NCBI RefSeq assembly: GCF_037042905.1
Contig: NC_087257.1
Span: 23,946,001 to 24,010,000, forward strand
DNA: 64,000 nucleotides
Direction of reading: 5' to 3'
Source of the DNA: Lytechinus pictus
Taxonomy: Eukaryota; Echinodermata; Echinoidea; Temnopleuroida; Toxopneustidae
Below the pieces are notes generated by a model. That model had not been told where the DNA came from. It did no database searches and saw only the letters and a list, made by a program, of their open reading frames with translations. Made by a program: the position numbers and the translations under genes. Each line of letters starts with the position of its first letter. The first letter of the stretch is position 1. Below are positions 38,964-48,805 of this stretch, piece by piece.

Positions 38964-41299
38964 GAAAACTCGCTATAACATGCAAATGTGGGACCGCCCA
39001 TGATATGAATATTCATGATGCGATTTCCTTTTTCGTGATTTTTCTTCACAAATTTTTGTCCATTTCCTCTTCATAATGACATTTCTTGAAGCAATTTTCT
39101 AGGGATATGGTCTGATTGTAATATTCTTCATTTTTTATATAACTTCGTCTTCGTAGAAATATCAAAAAGTGTAATTTTATACGATTTTTCCTACAGTTCA
39201 CAATCCCCATAGGCGCGCGTGTACGGTAGGGACAACCGGTGAATCGACGGAGTGCTCTTCATCGAAATACTACGTTGGTTGGTCCCCGGAAGTGGCGGGC
39301 GGAATTTAGCCCGAATCCTCGATGGAAGTCGATCAAGTGCATATGAGCTGAGAGAGTGAAATATCAGTGTACTTGTACAGGCCCTTCTACTTTTTATAAA
39401 TATTTCTTGTTGCTTTTTTTGTTAAGTTAATTTTTCCTGGTGTAGAGATAAGTTTCAGTTCTAATAATGCACTTCAAATAAATTTTGGAGTGTCTGTTTG
39501 AGGCGTTTGGGGCGATTTCACCCTGGCCCCAAAATGCTCGCAACGACAATACGGGGGCATGATGACCCCTAAATTTTTAAAAACTTATTTTTCTATTGAA
39601 AATTATCTCAAAATTCACCAAAAGTGTGCACGAAAGCCTTCGTATTTCACTTTTAAAACTCCAAAAAGTGCCCAAATGACAAGCTTGGTCGCTTCGCTGT
39701 GTCGCTTTCAACTTGAGAACGTTTACGCGTCTGCTTCGATATATCCCCCCCCCCCTCCTCCGAAAGAAATTCTGTATAAAGAGCCTGGCACATTGATTTA
39801 TGTATACTTTCATTTTCATTATTTTTATCTCATTATCAACATGGCCTTACGCAGAATTTTTTCCAGGGGGGCCGGGGCCGGAGCATGACGCGCGTAAACT
39901 TTCTCAAAAAAATCTTGAAAGCGAGACAGCCACGGGACCAAGCCCAAATGACAAGCTTGGTCGCTTCGCTTTTTCAAGATTTTTATGAGAAAGTTTACGC
40001 GCGTCCTGCTCCCCCCACCCCCCCCCCGGAAAAAATTCTGCGTAAGGCCATGATGATAATGAGATAAAAATAATGAAAATGAAGTATACATAAATCAATG
40101 TACCAGGCTCTTTAGAGCATGGCCGTATACATAATTTCTTTCGGAGGAGGGGGGGGGGGGATATATCGAAGCAGACGCGTAAACGTTCTCAAGTTGAAAG
40201 CGACACAGCGAAGCGACCAAGCTTGTCATTTGGGCACTTTTTGGAGTTTTAAAAGTGAAATACGAAGGCTTTCGTGCACACTTTTGGTGAATTTTGAGAT
40301 AATTTTCAATAGAAAAATAAGTTTTTAAAAATTTAGGGGTCATCATGCCCCCGTATTGTCGTTGCGAGCATTTTGGGGCCAGGGTGAAATCGCCCCAAAC
40401 GCCTCAAACAGACACTCCAAAATTTATTTGAAGTGCATTATTAGAACTGAAACTTATCTCTACACCAGGAAAAATTAACTTAACAAAAAAAGCAACAAGA
40501 AATATTTATAAAAAGTAGAAGGGCCTGTACAAGTACACTGATATTTCACTCTCTCAGCTCATATGCACTTGATCGACTTCCATCGAGGATTCGGGCTAAA
40601 TTCCGCCCGCCACTTCCGGGGACCAACCAACGTAGTATTTCGATGAAGAGCACTCCGTCGATTCACCGGTTGTCCCTACCGTACACGCGCGCCTATGGGG
40701 ATTGTGAACTGTAGGAAAAATCGTATAAAATTACACTTTTTGATATTTCTACGAAGACGAAGTTATATAGAAAATGAAGAATATTACAATCAGACCATAT
40801 CCCTAGAAAATTGCTTCAAGAAATGTCATTATGAAGAGGAAATGGACAAAAATTTGTGAAGAAAAATCACGAAAAAGGAAATCGCATCATGAATATTCAT
40901 ATCATGGGCGGTCCCACATTTGCATGTTATAGCGAGTTTTCCATTATTTAATAAATAATGGCATTATTTAATAAATAATGGCATTATTTAATAAATAATG
41001 GTTATTTGTATATAAATAATGATTATTTGTATATAATGGCAAACTGTAACAATTGTTTATAAATAATGATTAATGGGATATTGAAACAAAATTATTATTT
41101 ATAAATAATGAAGTAGATATTTCATTATTTAACAAATAATCTTTATTTATAAATAATGGAAAACTCGAACATTAAATAATGATTATTTATAAATAATGAG
41201 AATAATGGTGCACTCGAAAAAATTATTTATAAATAATGAAGTAGACGTTTTCATTATTTAACAAATAATCATTATTTATAAATAATGGAAAACTCAACA

Positions 41300-41658
41300 A
41301 ATTATTTATAAATAATGAAAAACAAATAATCATTATTTGTAAATAATGAAAAACAAATAATCATTATTTATAAATAATGAAAAACCAATTATCATTATTT
41401 ATAAATAATGAAAAACAAATAATCATTATTTATAAATAATGAAAAACAAATAATCATTATTTGTAAATAATGAAAAACAAATAATCATTATTTATAAATA
41501 ATGAAAAACAAATAATCATTATTTATAAATAATGAAAAACAAATAATCATTATTTGTAAATAATGAAAAACAAATAATCATTATTTATAAATAATGAAAA
41601 ACAAATAATCATTATTTATAAATAATGAAAAACAAATAATCATTATTTATAAATAATG
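41300..41658 (-). repeat. 31-bp tandem array, right arm of foldback element
   Basis: Inverted counterpart of the left-arm array, also twelve units. Read from the outside, the variant units are again numbers 4, 7 and 11, and the odd unit with CAATTATCATT is also in the matching place. Confidence 0.93.
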
Positions 41659-42019
41659 GAATGTCGAACTATTATTATTTACAAATAATGAAGTATTACT
41701 TGGAATTATATATAAATAATTAGAAATGATATTTTATATAATAGTAGTTATTTACAAATAAAATGTAAATTATATATAAATAATAGTTATTATTTAATAA
41801 ATAATGATTATATAACAAATAATTGTTCTATATAATATTGGTACATTCGGCGCCTCATACTTTTCTGGCTCTTAATTCAAACCTCTGTGAAATGAATAAA
41901 CAAAATGTAAGATTAATTTATTAAAAAAGAATGAACATATTATTTTCAATAAGAATTAGCTTTAATTGTTTCATAATGCTTTCTTTCTTTCTTTCTCTTT
42001 TGCTTTGTCTCTTGCCCAG

Positions 42020-42156
42020 GCGTTTTGCCGAGAGACTGTCAAGACGTACAGCAGAGAGGTTCGACTTCGAGCGGAATGTTCACGATTCAACCTGATCATA
42101 ACGGCTGGCCTTTCCAAGTCTACTGTGATATGGTGACTGATGGCGGTGGTTGGACG
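42020..42156 (+). CDS. FReD protein exon 2: start of fibrinogen domain
   Basis: The acceptor is TTGCCCAG| at 42019, after a pyrimidine-rich run. The donor is ACG|GTAAGT, phase 0. Encodes residues 125-170, with the typical domain opening LPRDCQD, then GMFTIQP, WPFQVYCDM and the TDGGGWT motif. Cys131 and Cys160 are the expected first disulfide pair of the domain. The exon begins 160 bp after the right end of the 3.8-kb foldback element. Confidence 0.9.
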
Positions 42157-42266
42157 GTAAGTGCATTCTTTGCAGAACGAAAAAAAAAATATTTGAAAAT
42201 AAAATACATTCTTATTTTTCCATAATAAATCAATTCCATTAATTTTTTGGAACCTATCTTTCCATA

Positions 42267-42399
42267 CACTCTAAAAAACGAAAAGCTAATTTAGTTCTTA
42301 AAGAGCGTGTATAGTGACTGCACTTCGGAGTGCTGATTTGTCAAAGTGCAGTCACTATACACGCTTTAGAGCTAAATTAGCTCTTCGTTTTTTAGAGTA
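42267..42399. mobile_element. Small mariner-type MITE in FReD intron 2
   Basis: 133 bp with ends CACTCTAAAAAACGAA, near-perfect arms (including GTGTATAGTGACTGCACTT) and TA at both flanks. Confidence 0.8.
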
Positions 42400-43403
42400 T
42401 ACATTTTCCAATTCTTTTTTCCGTCCAATCTCTTACTTTGCATCTGTTTCGATTAACTTTTTTTCATTTCTTCTCTACATTCAATTTTCTTTAAATGATA
42501 AGACATCGGCTGTACAGACTGTTAATGTTCTTCATATCAGTATTTTTGATGAGTGCGGAACAGTATTATAACATCTTAATAAAGAATGCCTTTATAAAAG
42601 AACTAAAAAATTCCTTTTTTACTGTGCATCATTTTTATTTCTATTTCATGTGATATTATTATCAACTATCTTTTTTCCAAAGTTTATTTAACCCTCCATC
42701 ATCGGATAAATGTTGAACTTTCAGATAGTAATTTGCAGGCAGCAACACATATCATTATCGTCTCCCTGTAACACATTGGTCGATAGATGGTGCCATAAAA
42801 AAATCATGCAATTCCTGGTTCATGCTTTCAGCCTTCTATTTTTTTTCTTATGAATGGAAATTATGTTGCTCATTGTATCTAATATGGTCAAATTTTGAAG
42901 ACTTGACACATCATCAAAGTATGAGAATGGGCAAACTATTTATATATTTTATTTAATTAGTTCTAGAAAAATAATTCGGGCAGTGGTGCCGAGTACCTCC
43001 ACATTTTAAAGAGTGTTTCGTAGGTTTATAATACTCTGATGACTGAAATGCAAACGATTTGGGGAAAATTGGAAATTTTGACCCAGAGTTTTTTTTCCAT
43101 CTATTTTGAATAATTCCATATGAATTGACTGGAGGCAAATAATACCTTTCGCACGAAATAAAATGTCACCCGACAGTGAGTATGTAAGTCATCATGTGCA
43201 TATTTCAAATTCACCTCATGCTATCAATATCAATCACAAAGTAACTAGCCATAGGCCTACATGCCATAAAGGTCTACATGTAGTCTATAAGTGTCATCAG
43301 CAAGCTTGGAAAAGTTATACAGTCATGTGTAACACCTAAATGCATGTCATCCAATGGAGCGACTTCTATCAGCCGTTGACATGCTTCACCTTTTTTGTTA
43401 CAG

Positions 43404-43665
43404 GTCTTCCAACGCCGTTCGAATGGTTCCGAACAGTTCCGACGCGGCTGGGCCAGCTATCGGAGGGGCTTCGGCTCACCCGATGGCGAGTTCTGGCTCG
43501 GCCTTGATCGACTACATCGACTTACGTACCAAGACGAATACGAACTCAGGGTCGATATGTCCGACTTCGACAACATCGCAGTGCATGCTGGGTATACATG
43601 GTTTAGGGTAGACGGCACAGCGTCCAATTATAGGCTACACGTTGGAGAATACCATGGAATCGCAG
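43404..43665 (+). CDS. FReD protein exon 3: middle of fibrinogen domain
   Basis: Acceptor TGTTACAG|GTC; donor GCAG|GTACAA, phase 1. Encodes residues 171-257 and one base of codon 258. It carries the family signatures VFQRRSNGSEQF, FGSPDGEFWLGL and the region ending YRLHVGEYHG. Codon use is GC-richer than the surrounding DNA, as expected of conserved coding sequence in AT-rich flanks. Confidence 0.92.
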
Positions 43666-43717
43666 GTACAAAAACGCCAAGGGAGCCAATAGGGGGGGTC
43701 TTCGTTTCCCACGACCC

Positions 43718-43985
43718 ACGAAGGATTCAAGTACATAGAAAATGTATTGTTGATTTATGACAAAAAACAACCAAGAATTCTTTGTCGAAAATTTGTAAAT
43801 CAAAACAGCAGTTTCGTCCTGGATTCTGGACAAACAACATATTTGCAATTTTTCGTCACCTTCGAAACTTAGGACGAAATTTCCTGTTCCGGTTCACCAA
43901 TTTCCGACAAACACCTCCCAGCTGTGCTATGTCATCTCGAGCATTTTCAATATATTTACTGTGTTCTTGAATCTGTCCCCGTTGC
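43718..43985. repeat. Palindromic MITE family C, copy 2 (FReD intron 3)
   Basis: Ends GATTCAAGTACATAG and (inverted) ATTCAAGAACACAGT. Interior words TTTGTCGAAAATTTG and GTTTCGTCCTGGATTCTGG. Confidence 0.78.
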
Positions 43986-44466
43986 ATTTGCGAAAATACC
44001 CCAATGATAAACAACCTGATTACACCGTAGAAAATTTGGCGACGTGCACTTGTTGCCCAAATGGCAGAAGGATTATCAGCCTTTTATGACCTAATATGTA
44101 TCAGTTTCTTCATTCATAATATTTTCAGCCCTTTTGATATTTATTTCATCAAGGGATCTCACAAAAAAGTTCCACCTCATCTGACTGTTCTGGTTCTATT
44201 CATTTACAATTGAATCAATTCGAAGGGTGGCAACCGCGTAAAACGTGCTCAAAGCTTCCTCAAGAGCTATGACTTAACCATAACAAGGGAAGTGTTTATA
44301 AACATCGCAATTGTATAACGTTTATTGTTCATAAATCTCTATTCGACTTCGATTTTTTAAAAGGACTATTGATAAGTAAACCCCCTAGACGTGCCAATTT
44401 CCCTTAAAAACTTCCTTGAAAACTCGGGTCCAACTTAACTTGGTATTCTCACTGATTGATTTTCAG

Positions 44467-44726
44467 GTGATGCACTGTCCTACCACGATGGTCAAGAGTT
44501 CAGCACGAAAGACCGCGACCACGATTCGACCAATACGAGCCACTGCGCCAGAGACTCCGGCGAAGGAGGGTGGTGGTTTAATCGCTGCCTTGAGGCCAAC
44601 CCGAACGGTCTCTACCTCGGAGGCCACACGGAAAGGACACGAGAGGGCATCGTGTGGACACCATGGAAAGGGGCGAATTACTCGTTGAAGACGATACAAC
44701 TGAAATTGCGCCCAGTTGCAGATTAA
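44467..44726 (+). CDS. FReD protein exon 4: Ca2+ site and C-terminus
   Basis: Acceptor GATTTTCAG|GTG; stop TAA at 44724-44726. Encodes residues 258-343. The start ALSYHDGQEFSTKDRDHD holds the acidic Ca2+-binding segment (D273, D275 and D277 region). It is followed by HCARD, GGWWF and the second disulfide pair, Cys284-Cys298. The C-terminus GIVWTPWKG...YSLKTIQLKLRP is canonical. Sequons N280-T-S and N-Y-S near the end could be glycosylated. The aromatic pair and nearby Cys match the ligand-pocket region of ficolin-type FReDs (family knowledge). Confidence 0.93.
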
Positions 44727-44808
44727 AGGGGAAAGAAAATACAGCGGCAGTCATGGTCCAGCTACATTGTGTAGCCAGTCACATCCAGAAGAGACAGATA
44801 CTCGATTG

Positions 44809-44814
44809 AATAAA
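44809..44814 (+). promoter_or_regulatory. Polyadenylation signal AATAAA of the FReD gene
   Basis: AATAAA lies 83 nt after the TAA stop. It is the first such hexamer downstream, so the 3' UTR may be short. More distal signals cannot be excluded. Confidence 0.5.
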
Positions 44815-45029
44815 TAAGGACACTGAAAGAGATTTGGTGAGGACCCCTAAAGACAAAGAAGTGTCAACCAGAAGTCAACAAGAGGAGCGATTTGTAGACT
44901 TGTGGTCTGGCGATATGACCGACATTAAAGAAGCCAAAGAACTTGGCTACATGCTGCGTATTACGACATTAGACGATTTCAAGATCGGTTTTCTTTTTTT
45001 TTTTCATTATGGCAATGTGACTAAAGTTT

Positions 45030-45890
45030 GAGGGAAACATACGCCTCCAGGTTACCTCAAAAGTCAAATGATAAAATACCTGGTGATTTTTTTTTCTTCA
45101 GAGAAGTCACTCCGAACTATTCAACAACTCTCGATGACAACTAGGCTAACAAAATTGTAATGCGCTCGGGTTTGATGAAGGTCTTGTTTGTAACTAGCTT
45201 TCATAGTCAGGTTTTGGAAGATGGTATTGCCTAAGCCTGTTTATGAAAGTGGTTGGTTAAGATTATCATGGTTATTGTTATTGTAAATACTAGTTGAAAA
45301 TATGAACACGTTCAACCCATGAAGCTCACTTTTAACCGGTATCTGAGCTCAAAACAAATTGAAAGGAAAGTGTGCATACCAGACCAGTAACTTGTAAACA
45401 TGTATTGCTGTGACGGGCTACCGACAGTTTATAGTAGAATAAAAGGCTGAAAATTAGATGATCTAGCATGGTGCATTCATGACATAGGTAGGGTTGAAGT
45501 CGGTCTATTATGTGGAAGACAACAGGAGCCGTTGATAAAAGAGTTGCATTTAATCGCAACTCAAAATATCAAAGGCAAGTCCCTAATACGTCCCATATAA
45601 GACCAAAGTCCCTTTGAGAATCAAGTTGTGTTTGATTTTTGGACTTACGATTGTTTGAAGCTGTTTTTGTAACGGGTCACAGGTCTCAGGACGATGGAAA
45701 CTATTCGAGCATGAACACTCCAGCCAATGACATGCGGACGACGGGTTTATTTCCCGCTCTTGGGATGCATCGCTACGTTCTGTTTGCAAAACCACATCTA
45801 ATTTGTACGAATAATAATGTCATGAAAACCAGGAATGAAGTACATGATTCGATAAGGTTTTTTTTTTCATTGCAGAGTTTTCGCTCCACT
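45030..45890. other. No gene recognised downstream of the FReD gene
   Basis: A 101-codon frame at 45639-45944 shows no domain and runs into a MITE. It is not called. Confidence 0.4.
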
Positions 45891-45898
45891 CTTCACAA

Positions 45899-46163
45899 CG
45901 GGTTCAAGAAGACAGTAAATGTGTTCAAAATACCCATCAAATGACAAGGAACAGCTAGGAGGCCTTTGTCGAAACTTGGTGAAACGGACAAGTAGTTTCG
46001 TCTTACATTTTAGAACTAACGAAAAATTGCAAATATGTCGTTTGTCCAGAGCCCAGGACGAAACTGCTGTTTGATTCACCAATTTTCGACAAAGACTTTT
46101 TTGTTATTCTTTGTCACGAAGGGCATTGACAATACATTTCCTATGTTCTTGAATCTGTCGTGC
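45899..46163. repeat. Palindromic MITE family C, copy 3
   Basis: Ends GTTCAAGAAGACAGTAAATG and its inverted counterpart. Interior words TTTGTCGAAACTTGGTGAAA and GTTTGTCCAGAGCCCAGGAC. Confidence 0.78.
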
Positions 46164-46960
46164 GTGTTGAGCAAACACTCCCCATTGTCTTCAGATTTCG
46201 CGTAACCATAAGAAGTATCTTAATGAATGAACAAGAAAACTGAATAGAGAATTCACTTTAATAATATTGTGTATTTATCATGTTTATGCGCCGTTTTATG
46301 TATAATATTTCCGAACTTCAAATGTGGCGTAGATTATACTCAGATTTTCTGACTATTGCCTTTACGTGTATTATGTACCAGGTGCTGTGTAAATGGAAAT
46401 ATTTTTAGATTTAACTTATTGAATATGCTTTTTTAATTATAGATTTCAATCATGTTATGTACTGTTTATATGTAATGCTTATACTCGTTAGACTTCTATT
46501 GCCATTATTTTCTAATGATATATGGTTAGTGTTTATTGTATATCTATAGTCAGTCCAACTGTGCGGGAGTGAAACATTCGTCAGGGGCCTTGTTAACTTG
46601 TGTGTTATAGTGGGAGTGGAATCCACTCAAAAATTGATTAAAATAATCATGTGGACTCTTTAACTCGTAAAAATATATGGAATTAAATTTTACTTAAACA
46701 GTAATAACTGGTATTGTGATATCTATTATCTATCAATTTATTTACATTAATTTATTTTGGGTACTTCTATAAAGACCGATATTTACAAAAGCTCGCTTTA
46801 TTTAACGACAACACTTACATAATAGGCCTATAGCACATGTTATTTGCTTTATCAGAAGTCTTTGAATGTTACACAAAATATACATTTTTGTACAATAGAT
46901 ACTTAAATTAATTGCTATTTGTGATAAAGGACCACCATTTTCAAAAGATTTTTTGTTCCT

Positions 46961-47254
46961 TAAGGGCCTTTTCACACGTGAATCTTGAATCATCATTGTA
47001 ATGATGATTACAATTCGTCTTTAGAATCATCGGATCTTTCACGCGCTCACTCGAAAACTGTGATTTGAATGGAATGGAACTGGAATTCACCGGAGGAGTA
47101 GAATTTGAATTCGTGACTGTGATTAGCGTTTGTGATTCTAATCATGTTTTGGTTTGGTTTCACACGTGCTGAACATTTTTCATTAGCCATATTTTTCACT
47201 GGAATCATCATTCAAATTACTATTTTTTTGTTTACCGTGTGAAAGGGCGGTTAG
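46961..47254. repeat. Inverted-repeat MITE
   Basis: Ends GGGCCTTTTCACACGTGAAT and (inverted) GCCCTTTCACACGGTAAAC. The interior has GAATCATCATT words in both orientations. Confidence 0.65.
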
Positions 47255-47537
47255 TCAAGCATTATTAGCGAACCTAACAATGACCTCCACGAAAAACGAT
47301 TCTCGTGGCTTTTTAAAAATGCACTATCAAACGCCTCGTATAAACTTTTCAGGGAAGAGTAATTATCATAACATAGTGATATGGATCCTACTCAAATGAT
47401 TGGCTGAAATGCATCATGTGACCAGTCATTCATTTTAGCGAACAAATTTGCTAATAACCGGTACTGATGGCTAATTCTTTTGACCGGTCAGGGTTGTGAG
47501 ATGACGATGGTTTATCAGATTACAAGGATCCACATCA

Positions 47538-47540
<3 letters not shown>

Positions 47541-47577
<37 letters not shown>
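47541..47577. repeat. AT dinucleotide microsatellite
   Basis: About 18 perfect AT units directly before the 351-bp hairpin. A second AT run follows at 47957-47978. Confidence 0.95.
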
Positions 47578-47579
<2 letters not shown>

Positions 47580-47925
47580 CACAAAAGGTTTAGTAAATGC
47601 CGTAAAAATAAAATCGTAGATTTTAAAAGGAGCATAGCTCTCAAAAATGAAAGGTAAAGTCACACTCTTCGTCAGTGCCCATGATGTGACAAAAAAAAAG
47701 AGAATTCAAAATCCGTTTCTGAAACAGTCGTGAAAAACACGTCTGTTCATGAGCATACGTGTTTTTCACGACTGTTTCAGAAACGGATTTTGAATTCTCT
47801 TTTTTTTTTGTCACATCATGGGCACTGACGAAGAGTGTGACTTTACCTTTCATTTTTGAGAGCTATGCTCCTTTTAAAATCTACGATTTTATTTTTACGG
47901 CATTTACTAAACCTTTTGTGATTAT
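47575..47925. repeat. 351-bp near-perfect hairpin
   Basis: Arms 47575-47741 and 47758-47925 are exact reverse complements except for one base in a homopolymer (9 A against 10 T). They are separated by a 16-nt loop. The end is ATAATCACAAAAGG. Confidence 0.96.
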
Positions 47926-47984
47926 CTTATTCCTTATGCCGAAGCAGACTATTTCTATATATATATATATATATATATGTAGGT

Positions 47985-48210
47985 AACCGGTGTGTTGGCT
48001 CAGTTGGTAGAGCGTCCGTCTCACAACCGGGAGGTCGGGGGTTCAAACCCCGGCCGCGTCAGACCAAAAGACGTTAAAAGATGGGAGTTGCTGCTACCCT
48101 GTTTGGCGTTCAACGATTAAAGGGATAGAGCCTCGTCGATCTGGCGCTGCACAGCGGCTGCCGGGCCCACGATCAATTGGGCAAAGCAAATTTTCGGAGT
48201 ATTTCATTTC
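47985..48210 (+). mobile_element. tRNA-derived SINE (family 2), tRNA-Val-like head
   Basis: The head has TTGGCTCAGTTGGTAGAGC (A box), an anticodon loop CTCACAA with CAC at the anticodon place, and GGGGTTCAAACCCC (B box). The body includes GGGATAGAGCCTCGTCGATC. The downstream body and an unclosed acceptor stem show it is a SINE, not a tRNA gene. Confidence 0.85.
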
Positions 48211-48275
48211 ATGTCTATTTCGAACAATAAATTATGGATTTATCATTATCATTTATCATTTATCATATGTATGTA

Positions 48276-48283
<8 letters not shown>

Positions 48284-48328
<45 letters not shown>
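48284..48328. repeat. TA dinucleotide microsatellite
   Basis: About 22 TA units. Confidence 0.95.
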
Positions 48329-48331
<3 letters not shown>

Positions 48332-48552
48332 ACATATCATTTTTTGGCTTGGGCATAATACACACTGGATACAGTCCAAACGCCCTCGGCTATGCTTCGG
48401 GAGCACTAAAGGTATATCTCGATCGTGAAATTCTTACCAATGCCCTAGATGATATGTATTATTTGTATATTATTCAATTCAGTGGCGCTGGAACATTCGG
48501 CTCAGGCAAGAGTTGGGATCAAGCCGTTGTTTACACACAATAGTGCGCCCTC

Positions 48553-48800
48553 CCGAAGCATGGAGGGGGGGGGGGGTCTTTAGTCTACCCACATCTGCAG
48601 TGTGTGTACCACAGCTGATTCAAGGAGTCTGCATAGCAGACTAGGTTTACCGTGGGCTGCAGATGTGGCTCGCTTCGCTCGCCCTTTCAGGCTGGTTTGC
48701 TTCGCAAACCAGCAGCAGCGCGCTTCGCGCGCTGAGATCCCACCTCACGAGCCATTCAGAGTCTGCATAGCAGACTAGGGGGCGTTCGCTTCGCGACGTA
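48553..48800. repeat. Hairpin-rich G-run element with GCTTCGC apices
   Basis: Starts CTCCCGAAGCATGGAGG followed by a G run. It contains perfect hairpins at 48626-48642 and 48760-48776 (AGTCTGC-ATA-GCAGACT), 48691-48713 (10-bp stem, loop TTC) and 48717-48733 (AGCGCGC-TTC-GCGCGCT). Confidence 0.85.
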
Positions 48801-48805
48801 CGGAG

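Larger units (their letters stand above)
38026..41859. mobile_element. 3.8-kb foldback (giant inverted repeat) element
   Basis: The two ends are inverted copies starting TATGAGGCGCCGAATGTACC. The arms are about 1.9 kb each and meet around a loop of roughly 40 bp near 39925-39960. Both flanks carry the 6-bp direct repeat CTTTTC (38020-38025 and 41860-41865), which suggests insertion with target duplication. The outer part of each arm (about 0.95 kb) is extremely AT-rich and made of short palindromic tandem units. The inner part (about 0.95 kb) is unique sequence with one conserved module repeated at the centre. There is no transposase. The layout matches foldback transposons such as sea urchin TU and Drosophila FB elements (family knowledge). 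Arm differences I see include one 20-bp tandem copy, one 13-bp indel, G-run lengths and scattered substitutions. Confidence 0.9.
14752..42019 (+). other. Intron 1 of the FReD gene (27.3 kb)
   Basis: Bounded by the phase-1 donor GTAAGT and the acceptor TTGCCCAG. I found no convincing cellular exon of another gene inside it. The contents are MITEs, simple repeats, a - strand LINE reverse-transcriptase fragment and the large foldback element, listed separately. Confidence 0.7.
14379..44726 (+). other. Gene span: secreted fibrinogen-related-domain protein (4 coding exons)
   Basis: Four coding exons join without a frame break: 14379-14751, 42020-42156, 43404-43665 and 44467-44726 (1032 nt, 343 residues plus TAA). 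Introns are GT-AG, with phases 1, 0 and 1. The order is signal peptide, low-complexity linker, short coiled coil, then one complete fibrinogen C-terminal domain. This is the layout of secreted FREP, ficolin-like and angiopoietin-like lectins, which oligomerise through the neck and bind glycans or acetylated groups in Ca2+-dependent fashion. The specific ligand cannot be inferred. Intron 1 is 27,268 nt and carries most repeats of the window. A polyadenylation signal AATAAA lies at 44809-44814, 83 nt after the stop. Non-coding 5' exons are not excluded. Confidence 0.85.

Noticed and set aside
39559..40346. Several 60-109 codon open frames at the palindrome centre on both strands
   Set aside because: They are mirrored copies forced by the inverted repeat, contain homopolymer proline runs and show no domain.
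38020..41865. Polinton/Maverick remnant suggested by the 6-bp target duplication
   Set aside because: The ends do not look Polinton-like and there is no polymerase, integrase or capsid remnant. Foldback architecture explains it better.
47990..48062. Possible functional tRNA-Val gene
   Set aside because: The acceptor stem does not pair and a SINE body follows directly.
48211..48543. 110-codon frame with Tyr/Ile repeats
   Set aside because: Crosses a TA microsatellite and has no recognisable domain.
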